DNA of 64,000 bases from Anaspis maculata (Eukaryota > Arthropoda > Insecta > Coleoptera > Scraptiidae), in NCBI GenBank assembly GCA_949128115.1, contig OX421963.1, positions 1,364,001 through 1,428,000 on the forward strand, written 5' to 3'. The first letter of the stretch is position 1, and each line of letters begins with the position of its first letter. A program made the position numbers and the translations under genes. Shown here one piece after another: positions 45,575-57,660 of this stretch. The notes beneath the pieces are model-generated. The model saw only the letters and a list, made by a program, of their open reading frames with translations. It did no database searches and had not been told where the DNA came from.

Positions 45575-48500
45575 TGAAATTTTTTGAACTTGGATGGATA
45601 CGTCCCAATATTGTCCGGTACACCGAACCACCCATAAATACGTCGACATAAAAGGCCATGAGAGATAAACACACGAAAATCACCGCTTGCGGCCCCCAAT
45701 GATTGTGTTTTTCAATGAATCCTGATCGATTTTGATTTTCAAACACGAAAAAAAACGTATTAAAGTTGTCCTTTGTGGTTTTCCGCATGGAAAGTGTTTT
45801 TCATCAAAAAAAATTGAATTTTTCTCAACCGAAAAAGCGCTTTGGCCGGCGTAAGCCTTTACAAGACATTTTTCTTTCATCTGACTCTAATTTTATTTTT
45901 CAAAATATGAATTTTCCAGTTTTCATTTCAAGATGATTAGAACACGTTTCCAGATGTCAGATTGACCAGCTGAAGCCAAATTCAACTGCGATTTTTTCAT
46001 GCCCCCACCTTATTCCAGAACACCTTCAAAAAAATTTGAAAACCATTTTTTTTCGTTCCATAAATTTTCAAAAGAACTTGCAGCGCATGGAGCAACTCAC
46101 ATTTTGTCCGTCCTCCCATTTGAACTTTTTTGAACTTGGATGGATACGTTCCAATATTTTCCGGTACACCGAACCACCCATAAATACGTCGACATAAAAG
46201 GCCATGAGAGATAAACACACGAAAATATTATCACCGCTTGCGGCCCCTATTGATTGTGTTTTTCAATTAATCCTGATCGATTTTGATTTTCAAACACAAA
46301 AAAGAACGTATCAAAGTCGTCCGTTGTGGTTCTCCGCATGGAAAGTGTTTTTCATCAAAAAAATTGAATTTTTCTCAACCGAAAAAGCGCTTTGGCCGGC
46401 GTAAGCCTTTACAAGACATTTTTCTTTCATCTGACTCTAATTTTATTTTTCAAAATATGAATTTTCCAGTTCTCATTTCCAGATGATTAGAATACGTTTC
46501 CAGGAGTCAGATTGACCCGCTGAAGCCAAATTCAACTGCGATTTTTTCATGTCCCCCACCTTATTCCAGAACACCTTCAACAAAATTTGAAAACCATTTT
46601 TTTTCGTTCCATAAATCTTCAAAAGAACTTGCAGCGTATGGAGCAATTCCCATTTTGTCCTTCCTCCCATTTGAACTTTTTTGAACTTGGATGGATACGT
46701 TCCAATATTGTCCGGTACACCGAACCACCCATAAATACGTCGACATAAAAGGCCATGAGAGATAAACACACGAAAATATTATCACCGCTTGCGGCCCCTA
46801 ATGATTGTGTTTTTCAATTAATCCTGATCGATTTTGATTTTCAAACACAAAAAGAACGTATCAAAGTCGTCCGTTGTGGTTCTCCACATGGAATGTGTTT
46901 TTCATCAAAAAAATTGAATATTTCTCAACCGAAAAAGCGCTTTGGCCGGCGTAAGCCTTTACAAGACATTTTTCTTTCATCTGACTCTAATTTTATTTTT
47001 CAAAATATGAATTTTCCAGTTTTCATTTCAAGATGATTAGAACACGTTTCCAGGTGTCAGATTGACCAGCTGAAGCCAAATTCAACTGCGATTTTTTCAT
47101 GCCCCCCACCTTATTCCAGAACACCTTCAAAAAAATTTGAAAACCATTTTTTTTCGTTCCATAAATTTTCAAAAGAACTTGCAGCGCATGGAGCAACTCA
47201 CATTTTGTCCGTCCTCCCATTTGAACTTTTTTGAACTTGGATGGATACGCTCCAATATTGTCCGGTACACCGAACCACCCATAAATACGTCGACATAAAA
47301 GGCCATGAGAGATAAACACACGAAAATAGTATCACCGCTTGCGGCCCCTAATGATTGTGTTTTTCAATTAATCCTGATCGATTTTGATTTTCAAACACAA
47401 AAAGAACGTATCAAAGTCGTCCGTTGTGGTTCTCCACATGGAATGTGTTTTTCATCAAAAAAATTGAATATTTCTCAACCGAAAAAGCGCTTTGGCCGGC
47501 GTAAGCCTTTACAAGACATTTTTCTTTCATCTGACTCTAATTTTATTTTTCAAAATATGAATTTTCCAGTTTTCATTTCAAGATGATTAGAACACGTTTC
47601 CAGGTGTCAGATTGACCAGCTGAAGCCAAATTCAACTGCGATTTTTTCATGCCCCCCACCTTATTCCAGAACACCTTCAAAAAAATTTGAAAACCATTTT
47701 TTTTCGTTCCATAAATTTTCAAAAGAACTTGCAGCGCATGGAGCAACTCACATTTTGTCCGTCCTCCCATTTGAACTTTTTTGAACTTGGATGGATACGC
47801 TCCAATATTGTCCGGTCCACCGAACCACCCATAAATACGTCGACATAAAAGGCCATGAGAGATAATCACACGAAAATATTATCACCCATTGCGGCCCCTA
47901 ATCATTGTGTTTTTCAATTAATCCTGATCGATTTTGATTTTCAAACACAAAAAAGAACGTATTAAAGTCGTCCGTTGTGGTTTTCCGCATGGAAAGTGTT
48001 TATCATCAAAAAAATTGAATTTTTCTCAACCGAAAAAGCGTTTTGGCCGGCGTAAGCCTTGACAAGGCATTTTTCTTACTTCTGACTCTAATTTTCTGTT
48101 TCAAAATATGAATTTTCCAGTTTTCATTTCCAGATGATAAGAATCCGTTTCCAGGTGTCAGATTGACCCGCTGAAGCCAAATTCAACTGCCATTTTTTCA
48201 TGTCCCCCACCTTATTTCAGAACACCCTCAAAAAAATTTGAAAACCATTTTTTTTCGTTCCATGAATTTTCAAAAGAACTTGCAGCGCATGGAGCAAATC
48301 CCATTTTGTCCTTCCTCCCATTTGAACTTTTTTGAACTTGGATGGATACGTTCCAATATTGTCCGGTACACCGAACCACCCATAAATACGTCGACATAAA
48401 AGGCCATGAGAGATAAACACACGAAAATATTATCACCCATTGCGGCCCCTAATGATTGTGTTTTTCAATTAATCCTGATCGATTTTGATTTTCAAACACA

Positions 48501-49662
48501 AAAAGAACGTATCAAAGTCGTCCGTTGTGGTTCTCCACATGGAATGTGTTTTTCATCAAAAAAATTGAATATTTCTCAACCGAAAAAGCGCTTTGGCCGG
48601 CGTAAGCCTTTACAAGACATTTTTCTTTCATCTGACTCTAATTTTATTTTTCAAAATATGAATTTTCCAGTTTTCATTTCAAGATGATTAGAACACGTTT
48701 CCAGGTGTCAGATTGACCAGCTGAAGCCAAATTCAACTGCGATTTTTTCATGCCCCCCACCTTATTCCAGAACACCTTCAAAAAAATTTGAAAACCATTT
48801 TTTTTCGTTCCATAAATTTTCAAAAGAACTTGCAGCGCATGGAGCAACTCACATTTTGTCCGTCCTCCCATTTGAACTTTTTTGAACTTGGATGGATACG
48901 CTCCAATATTGTCCGGTCCACCGAACCACCCATAAATACGTCGACATAAAAGGCCATGAGAGATAATCACACGAAAATATTATCACCCATTGCGGCCCCT
49001 AATCATTGTGTTTTTCAATTAATCCTGATCGATTTTGATTTTCAAACACAAAAAAGAACGTATTAAAGTCGTCCGTTGTGGTTTTCCGCATGGAAAGTGT
49101 TTATCATCAAAAAAATTGAATTTTTCTCAACCGAAAAAGCGTTTTGGCCGGCGTAAGCCTTGACAAGGCATTTTTCTTACTTCTGACTCTAATTTTCTGT
49201 TTCAAAATATGAATTTTCCAGTTTTCATTTCCAGATGATAAGAATCCGTTTCCAGGTGTCAGATTGACCCGCTGAAGCCAAATTCAACTGCCATTTTTTC
49301 ATGTCCCCCACCTTATTTCAGAACACCTTCAAAAAAATTTGAAAACCATTTTTTTTCGTTCCATGAATTTTCAAAAGAACTTGCAGCGCATGGAGCAAAT
49401 CCCATTTTGTCCTTCCTCCCATTTGAACTTTTTTGAACTTGGATGGATACGTTCCAATATTGTCCGGTACACCGAACCACCCATAAATACGTCGACATAA
49501 AAGGCCATGAGAGATAAACACACGAAAATATTATCACCCATTGCGGCCCCTAATGATTGTGTTTTTCAATTAATCCTGATCGATTTTGATTTTCAAACAC
49601 AAAAAAGAACGTATCAAAGTCGTCCGTTGTGGTTCTCCACAAGGAAAGTGTTTTTCATCAAA
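45575..49662 (-). repeat. Satellite E (~550 bp), reverse block
   Basis: About 7.4 units, each showing GAACCACCCATAAATACGTC and AGGCCATGAGAGATAAACAC. Starts at 46204, 46755, 47305, 48406 and 49507 fit a period of 550-551 bp. Two variant types alternate, so the segment from about 47573 is repeated at +1101 bp (dimer higher-order repeat). The ~93-98-codon frames recurring on both strands are satellite translations. Confidence 0.92.
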
Positions 49663-52600
49663 ACACCGGACAATATTGGAACGTATCCATCCAAGTTCAA
49701 AAAAGTTCAAATGGGAGGAAGGACAAAATGGGAATTGCTCCATGCGCTGCAAGTTATTTTGAAAATTCATGGAACGAAAAAAAATGGTTTTTAAATTTTT
49801 TTGAAGGTGTTCTGGAATAAGGTGGGGGACATGAAAAAATGGCAGTTGAATTTGGCTTCAGCGGGTCAATCTGACACCTGGGAACGTAGTCTAATCATCT
49901 GGAAATGAAAACTGGAAAATTCATATTTTGAAACAGAAAATTAGAGTCAGAAGTAAGAAAAATGTCTTGTAAAGGCTTACGCCGGCCAAAACGCTTTTTC
50001 GGTTAAGAAAAATTCAATTTTTTTTTGATGATAAACACTTTCCATGCGGAAAACCACAACGGACGACTTTAATACGTTCTTTTTTGTGTTTGAAAATCAA
50101 AATCGATCAGGATTAATTGAAAAACACAATGATTAGGGGCCGCAATGGGTGATAATATTTTCGTGTGTTTATCTCTCATGGCCTTTTATGTCGACGTATT
50201 TATGGGTTGTTCGGTGTACCGGACAATATTGGAGCGTATCCATCCAAGTTCAAAAAAGTTCAAATGGGAGGACGGACAAAATGTGAGTTGCTCCATGCGC
50301 TGCAAGTTCTTTTGAAAATTTATGGAACGAAAAAAAATGGTTTTCAACATTTTTTGAAGGTGTTCTGGAATAAGGTGGGGGTCATGAAAAAATCGCAGTT
50401 GAATTTGGCTTCAGCTGGTCAATCTGACACCTGGAAACGTGTTCTTATCATCTAGAAATGAAAACTGGAAAATTCATATTTTGAAAAATAAAATTAGAGT
50501 CAGATGAAAGAAAAATGTCTTGTAAAGGCTTACGCCGGCCAAAGCGCTTTTTCGGTTGAGAAATATTCAATTATTTTGATGAAAAACACTTTCCGTGTGG
50601 AGAACCACAACGGACGACTTTGATACGTTCTTTTTGTGTTTGAAAATCGAAATCGATCAGGATTAATTGAAAAACACAATCATTAGGGGCCGCAAGCGGT
50701 GATAATATTTTCGTGTGTTTATCTCTCATGGCCTTTTATGTCGACGTATTTATGGGTGGTTCGGTGTACCGGACAATATTGGAACGTATCCATCCAAGTT
50801 CAAAAAATTTCAAATGGTAGGAAGGAAGAAGGAGGAATTGCTCCATGCGCTGCAAGCTCTTTTGAAGATTTAAGGAACGAAAAAAAAAATGGTTTTGAAA
50901 TTTTTCGCGCGTCTTTCGGAGGGAGGTCGAGGGGACATGAAAAAATCGTCGTTGAATTTGGCTTCAGCGGGTCAAACCGACAGTTGGAAACGCATTCTAA
51001 TCATTTAGAGATGAAAACTTGAAAATTCATTTTTTAGAAAGTTAAATCCGAGTTATATTGAAAAAAATGTCTTGTAAAGGTTTATGCCGGCCAAAGCGCT
51101 TTTTCGGTCGAGAAAAACAAAATGTTTTTTATGAAAAACACTTTCTATGCAGAAAACCACAACAGACGGCTTAAATGCGTTATTAGGCGTGTTCGGAAAT
51201 CAAAATCGAATAGGATTAATTGAGAAACACAATCATTAGGAGCTGCAAGCAGTGATAATATATCCGTGTGTTTATCTCTCATGGCCTTTTATGTCGACAT
51301 TTTGATGGGTGTTTTGGTGTACCAGACAATGTTGGAACGAACCCATCCAAGTTCAAAAAATTTCAAATGGTAGGAAGGAAGAAGGAGGAATTGCTCCATG
51401 CGCTGCAAGCTCTTTTGAAGATTTAAGGAACGAAAAAAAAATGGTTTTGAAATTTTTCGCGCGTCTTTTGGAGGGAGGTGGATGGGACATGAAAAAATCG
51501 TCGTTGAGTTTGGCTTCAGCGGGTCAAACCGACACCTGGAAACGAATTCTAATCATCTAGAGATGAAAACTTGAAAATTCATTTTTTGGAAAGGTCAATC
51601 AGAGTCAGATTCAAGAAAATTGTCTTGTGGTGGTTTATGCCGGCCAAAGCGCTTTTTCGGTCGAGAAAAACTGAATGTTTTTCATGAAAAACACTTTCCA
51701 TGCAGAAAACCACAACAGACGGCTTAAATGCGTTATTAGGCGTGTTCGGAAATCAAAATCGAATAGGATTAATTGAGAAACACAATCATTAAGGGCTGCA
51801 AGCGGTGATAATATATCCGTGTGTTTATCTCTCATGGCCTCTTATGTCGACATTTTGATGGGTGTTTCGGTGTACCGGACAATGTTGGATCGTATCCATC
51901 CAAGTTCAAAAAATTTCAAATGGTAGGAAGGAAGAGAGAGGAATTGCTCCATGCGCTGCAAGCTCTTTTGAGAAATTATGGAACCAAAAAAAATGGTTTT
52001 GAAATTTTTCGCCCGTCTTTTGGAGAGAGGTCGAGGGGACATGAAAAAATCGTCGTTGAATTTGGCTTCAGCGGGTCAAACCGACACCTGGAAACGAATT
52101 CTAATCATCTAGAGATGAAAACTTGAAAATTCATTTTTTGGAAAGTTAAATCAGAGTCAGATTCAAGAAAATTGTCTTGTGGTGGTTTATGCCGGCCAAA
52201 GCGCTTTTTCGGTCGAGAAAAACTGAGTGTTTTTCATGAAAAACACTTTCCATGCAGAAAACCACAACAGACGGCTTAAATGCGTTATTAGGCGTGTTCG
52301 GAAATCAAAATCGAATAGGATTAATTGAGAAACACAATCATTAGGAGCTGCAAGCGGTGATAATATATCCGTGTGTTTATCTCTTATGGCCTTTTATGTC
52401 GACATTTTGATGGGTGCTTCGGTGTACCAGACAATGTTGGAACGTATCCATCCAAGTAAAAAAAAATTTCAAATGGTAGGAAGGAAGAAGGAGGAATTGC
52501 TCCATGCGCTGCAAGCTCTTTTGAAGATTCAAGGAACGAAAAAAAAATGGTTTTGAAATTTTTCGCGCGTCTTCTGGAGGGAGGTCGAGGGGACATGAAA

Positions 52601-54645
52601 AAATCGTCGTTGAATTTGGCTTCAGCGGGTCAAACCGACACCTGGAAACGTATTCTAATCATCTAGAGATGAAAACTTGAAAATTCACTTTTTGGAAAGT
52701 AAATCAGAGTTATATTCAAGAAAAATGTCTTGTAAAGGTTTATGCCGGCCAAAGCGCTTTTTCGGTCGAGAAAAACAAAATGTTTTTTATGAAAAACACT
52801 TTATATGCAGAAAACCACAACAGACGGCTTAAATGCGTTATTAGGCGTGTTCGGAAATCAAAATCAAATAGGATTAATTGAAAAACACAATCATTAGGGG
52901 CTGCAAGCGGTCATAAGTTATCCGTGTGTTTATCTCTCATGGCCTCTTATGTCGACATTTTGATGGGTGTTTCGGTGTACCGGACAATGTTGGAAAGTAT
53001 CCATCCAAGTTCAAAAAATTTCAAATGGTGGGAAGGAAGAAGCAGGAATTGCTCCATGCGCTGCAAGCTCTTTTGAAAATTTATGGAACGAAAAAAAAAA
53101 TGGTTTTGAAATTTTTCGCGCGTTTTTCGGAGAGAGGTCGAGGGGACATGGAAAAATCGTCGTTGAATTTGGCTTCAGCGGGTCAAACCGACCCCTGGAA
53201 ACGTATTCTAATCATTTAGAGATGAAAACTTGAAAATTCATTTTTTGGAAAGTAAATCAGAGTCAGATTCAAGAAAAATGTCTTGTGAAGGTTTATGCCG
53301 ACCAAAGCGCTTTTTCGGTCGAGAAAAACTAAATGTTTTTTATGAAAAACACTTTACATGCAGAAAACCACAACAGACGGCTTAAATGCGTTCTTAGGCG
53401 TGTTTGGAAATCAAAATCGAATAGGAATAATTGAGAAACACAATCATTAGGGGCTGCAAGCGGTGATAATATATCCGTGTGTTTATCTCTCATGGCCTCT
53501 TATGTCGACATTTTGATGGGTGTTTTGGTGTACCGGACAATGTTGGAACGTATCCATCATCCAAGTTCAGAAAATTTCAAATGGTAGGAAGGAAGAAGGA
53601 GGAAATGCTCCATGCGCTGCAAGCTCTTTTGAAGATTTATGGAACGAAAAAAAAATGGTTTTGAAATTTTTCGCGCGTCTTTTGGAGGGAGGTCGAGGGG
53701 ACATGAAAAAATTGTCGTTGATATTGGCTTCAGCAGCTCAAACCAACACCTGGAAACGTGCTTTGATCATCTAAAGATAAAAACTGAAAAATTCATTCTT
53801 TGAAAAGTAAAATTAGAGTCAGATTGGAGATAAATGTCTTGTAAAGGTTTATGCTTGCCAAAGCGCTTTTTCGGTCGAGAAAAACTAATTTTTTTTTATG
53901 AAAAACACTTCCCATGCACAAAAACACAACAGATGGCTTGAATGGGTTTATATGCGTGTTTGGAAATCAAAACCGAATAGGGTTCATTGAAAAACACAAT
54001 CATCAGGGGCTGCAAGCGGTGATAATATTTCAGTGTGTTTATCCCTCATGGCCTCTTATGTCGACATTTTAATGGGTGTTTCGGTGTACCAGACAATGTT
54101 GGAACGTATCCATCCAAGTTCAAAAAATTTCGAATGGGAGGAAGGAAGAAGGAGGAATTGCTCCATGCGCTGCAAGCTCTTTTGAAGATTCGTGGAACGA
54201 CTAATAATGGTTTTTAAATTTTTTTGCGGGTGTTTTGGAGGGGGTGTAGGGGACATAAAAAAATTGTCGTTGAATTTGACTCCAGCGGGTCAAACCGACA
54301 CCTGGAAACGTATTCTAATCACCCAGAGATGAAAACTCAAAAATTCATTTTTTGAAGGGTAAAATTAGAGTCAGATCGAAGAAAAATGTTTTGTGGAGGT
54401 TTACGCCGCCTAAAACGCTTTTTCGGTCAGAAACGATTTTATTTTTTTGATGAAAAACATTTTTCATGCTGAAAAGCACAACAGACAACTTGAATGCGTT
54501 CTGTGGAATGTTCCGGAATCAAAATCGATTAGGGTTCATCAGAAAACACAATCAGGAGGGGCTGCAAGCGGTGATGATATTTCCGTGTGTTTATCTCCTA
54601 CGGACCTCTATGTTCACATTTCACTGAGTGCTTAGGATGCATCAG
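49663..54645 (+). repeat. Satellite E (~550 bp), forward block 2
   Basis: It begins abruptly with CACCGGACAATATTGGAACG after CATCAAAA of the reverse block. About nine units follow. The first two match the neighbouring reverse units, and the later ones (from about 50800) belong to a different subfamily (TTTCGCGCGTCTTT, CGTCGTTGAATTTGGC). The unit length stays near 550 bp. Confidence 0.92.
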
Positions 54646-55568
54646 AAAATATGTTCAGAAACATTGGTGGGTAATACCCAAGTACCAATGTCGAGCACAA
54701 GTAGCGACGTCTGTCTGTCAGCGGGTTGAACTGCCGGTACTAGTCTAGCTCTTATACACCAACGCCATCCGATGACATTATTACGCACATACTCTTAGCC
54801 CGCTTCCTCACTTCACCTCATCATAGTCCTGGAAGAGGAGGCTTAAACACACATTCATCGTTCCGTGTATTATTATGATCTCGGAAGATTTCGAGTGATT
54901 TTCAAAGACTTACGGAGTTTTCATAAATTCTACATGATTTCCGCCGGTTTTTGAGGATATCTATAATTTTCCATGGAATTGTCAGAGATTTCTACGACAA
55001 TTTTAAAGATTTCTAAAGATTACCAATAATTTCTAAAGATCCCCCATGATTTCTACTATTTCTGGGATTACAAAAAGGCTTTTATGAGTTTTCCAAGGAT
55101 TTCTGACAATTTTTGAGTAGTTCCAACGATTCCACGAGATTTCTAGAGATTTTCATGGAATTTCTAGATAATTCTACGAGATTCACAAACGTTTCTTGGA
55201 ATTTTTCATTATTTCTACGGGACATCTAGGGATTTCTTACAATTCGTACGAAATCTCAAAAATTTCCAACGAGTTACAAAGATTTTTACAGATTTTTGGA
55301 AATTTGCTAGGACTAGGGATCCTCAAAAATTTCTACGAGATTTTATAGCAGTTTTTCAAGAATGTTGAGGATTCTCAAAAATTTCTATAGATTTCTCAAT
55401 TATTTCTACCGTATTTCTAAGAATCATAAAGATCCGTATGACATTTCTTGGAATTCCTGAAGATCCCCAAAAGATTCTTGACGAATTCCCAGTTTGTGAA
55501 GATTTCTACCGGATAACTAAAGATATTCATGAAATTTCTGAAAATTTCTAGGAGTTTCCGTACATTTC

Positions 55569-56114
55569 AACTTCAACTCCAACTTCAACTTTATTTCTCT
55601 CTTTCGACTGAGTATATACAGCATATTTTATGAGAATAGTCTACAAACATTGCCAAGTAACAACAAGAATAATAAATGTTTAGAAGCAATAACAATAACA
55701 AAAAATAATCAAAAATATCACAGACAAGTTGTACTTACACGGGTCATTCACCCAGTGTATCACAGTCAAAAAATTCCCTAACACTATAAAATGTATGGGT
55801 CAATAATAAATATTTCACATTTTTCTTGAATAAAACAAGGTTATTCATAGCTTTAAGGGAAGCAGGTAACTTATTAAAGAGTTTCACAACCATTACAAAT
55901 GGACCCCCAGCTGAGCTACTCAATCTATGCACAGCAATGTCAATATTAAAATTCTGTCTAAAATTATATGAGTTGTTATCGCTTCTGGACGAATTGAAAT
56001 CAGATTTATTCTTGTGGACGTACAAAACACAGTTTAAAATATAAATTGACGGAACAGTTAAAATATTGAGCCTATCAAACAGGGGTCTGCAAGATTGTCT
56101 ATTATTTTTGGATA
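55569..56114 (-). mobile_element. 5'-truncated non-LTR fragment with ACATTTC target duplication
   Basis: A 546-bp insertion in satellite D flanked by ACATTTC (55562-55568 and 56115-56121). The uninterrupted sequence at about 35336 reads GCACATTTCTACGGG. On the minus strand it ends with an AATAAA signal and a GTTGAA-type hexamer tail (GTTGAAGTTGGAGTTGAAGT, 55569-55589). It is related to, but clearly distinct from, the element at 38576. Confidence 0.88.
55744..56114 (-). pseudogene. C-terminal remnant of non-LTR ORF2
   Basis: About 120 codons of retrotransposon sequence. The frame runs on into satellite D, which supplies the apparent start at 56169. LFDRLNILTVPSIYILNCVL and FFNKLP/FYSVREF-type motifs parallel FRSLRILTLPSMYILECLL, FFNSIP and FYSISEF at the end of the 39585-42374 protein. 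Endonuclease and reverse transcriptase are missing. Confidence 0.85.
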
Positions 56115-56340
56115 ACATTTCTACGGGATCTCCAGGGATTCCTAGAGATTTCTGAATTTTTCCACTCAATCTACAAGGATTTCTGAAGATTAAGGTCTCT
56201 AGAGATTTCCTAAGATTTTTACAGAGTTACCAGGGATTTCTAAAGATTTCTAAAAATGTATCGGGAGTTCTGAGATTGATGATGTGTATGTAATTTCTGC
56301 TGTATTCAAGATTTCTTCGAGCAGAGTGAAGATCAGTATG

Positions 56341-56596
56341 AAATTTTCAAGGTTTTCAAAATTTTGAGTTCATCAACACGAAAAACACGTTTTAAACACG
56401 ATTTAAAACAAGTGAAACTTCGACTTTCAACTCGAAAACTGGATTCTAACCACGAAATTGTGGCTTTCACACTGAAAGCTACGGCTTTTAATGAAAGAAA
56501 AAATCGGACTTCAAACACGAAAAATTGACTTTTACCGCAAAGAACTTGGCCTTTTTGGAATAGTGACTTCAAACATGACAGTCTTCAATTTCAATG
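56341..56596. repeat. Short outlier of the H-type repeat
   Basis: Words such as ACACGAAAAA, ACTTCGACTTTCAA and GACTTCAAACACGAAAAA occur in the orientation opposite to the array at 62341-64000. It probably belongs to the same family. Confidence 0.5.
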
Positions 56597-56760
56597 AGTG
56601 CTGGCAAAAATCGGGAAAAATGAAAACCGACTCCGAAAACCGACACTGGAAACCTTTTCGAAATTTTGGAAGCCGGCTCTGTAAGCCGGTTCATCAAAAC
56701 CGCGGTTTTCAGAGCCGGTTTTCGGAGCCGGCTTTCAAAACCGATTCGGTTGCCAGCACT
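56597..56760. mobile_element. MITE-like element with AGTGCTGGCA ends, ~164 bp
   Basis: It starts AGTGCTGGCAAAAATCGGG and ends CGGTTGCCAGCACT, with an internally self-complementary middle of alternating GAAAACCG, AGCCGGTT and GGAGCCGGCTTT words. No clear target duplication. A similar start occurs at about 31459. Confidence 0.6.
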
Positions 56761-57660
56761 AGTTATTATTATTATAAAGTTATGAGTTATTACCAAGCTG
56801 GATATTATGGCAGTGTTGCCAAATTCAGACTTGACATTGATGTTCAATATTCAGGCTATATTTCCAGTTTACATGAAGAACCTCTCAGGCTCCATATAAA
56901 CTGTGGCTCTGTTTTCTGGCTTCTAATCGTCAACCAGTTTACCCAACAAGATTTCAGTTCAAGAACAGATCATAATTATATCAGACGTGGCAAATAATGA
57001 CTAATTTACGTGTGAAGTTGGCCACAGTATCATGGCATGAATAATTTATCTGGAACATTACCACAGTCTTGAGAACAGCCAGCGTATTATGGTGCTCCAG
57101 TAGCTCCACCCCCCTGATAAATTTGCAAATTTTCATTTTTCCAATTACAACTTACACAGTAATGAATATTTTGTATTCATTATGCCCTCGCCACGCCTAC
57201 AAAGTCGCCTTGTTACGTATTATTACAAGATAAAGGTACGAAACAGAAAGGGTGTATGTACCATAAGGCCGTATGTGCGGGTACCTACCACACGTGCAAT
57301 TTGGGTGGAATTACTTTTTAAGATTCAAACTTCGCGATAGCGAGCGATATGGCGGAGCGCGAACATGGTTAAAAATTGCGTTTGGTAATTGTGAGATAAT
57401 GACGTAATTTGCAAGAAAATTCAGTTCGATATGCTGCATTAAACTGTATAAGCATCGAATAAGGCAAGAGAATTCGGAATGATTTGGTTTTTATTCCTTA
57501 GAAGACAAATGAATAAGCCTCAACACTAACTTGTCAATTATTATATTTATTGTTTTTACTATGAAATTGAAGAATTCGAAAAAATTCTCACTATGAAGTA
57601 AATGACTTCAGCACGATTCTCGCTACTAAGTTGATACATTCAGAGAAATTTCATACACAG
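56761..57660. other. Unassigned sequence with a short satellite A outlier
   Basis: No gene is recognised at 56761-57540. The plus-strand frame that ends near 56997 starts in repeat DNA and shows no family motif. At 57555-57655 about three units of satellite A reappear (TTCTCGCTACTAAGTTGATA), more than 29 kb from the main array. Confidence 0.5.

Larger units (their letters stand above)
38576..54876. other. 16.3-kb block interrupting satellite D
   Basis: Satellite D stops at TTCATAGGGAT (38575) and resumes at GATCTCGGAAGATTTC (54877), the exact continuation seen at about 34640 and 36600. GAT is present on both sides, and both the retrotransposon tail (42518-42541) and the block right edge (TATTATTAT at 54868-54876) are TTA repeats. 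This is consistent with a retrotransposon insertion whose TTA tail later received ~12 kb of satellite E and flanking DNA. Confidence 0.6.
54877..56340. repeat. Satellite D, continuation after the 16.3-kb block
   Basis: It resumes the higher-order repeat from CTCGGAAGATTTC and is collinear with 34640-35560, with more divergence (for example GATTTCGAGTG). It is interrupted by a retrotransposon fragment at 55569-56114. Confidence 0.85.

Noticed and set aside
45997..49537. Recurring ~93-98-codon frames on both strands of satellite E
   Set aside because: They appear in every ~550-bp unit, on both strands at once, and shift with small indels. This is expected from a low-stop repeat.
55744..56169. 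Reading the whole 141-codon frame as one protein
   Set aside because: The first ~18 codons lie in satellite D outside the target duplication. Only the part from 56114 downward is retrotransposon.
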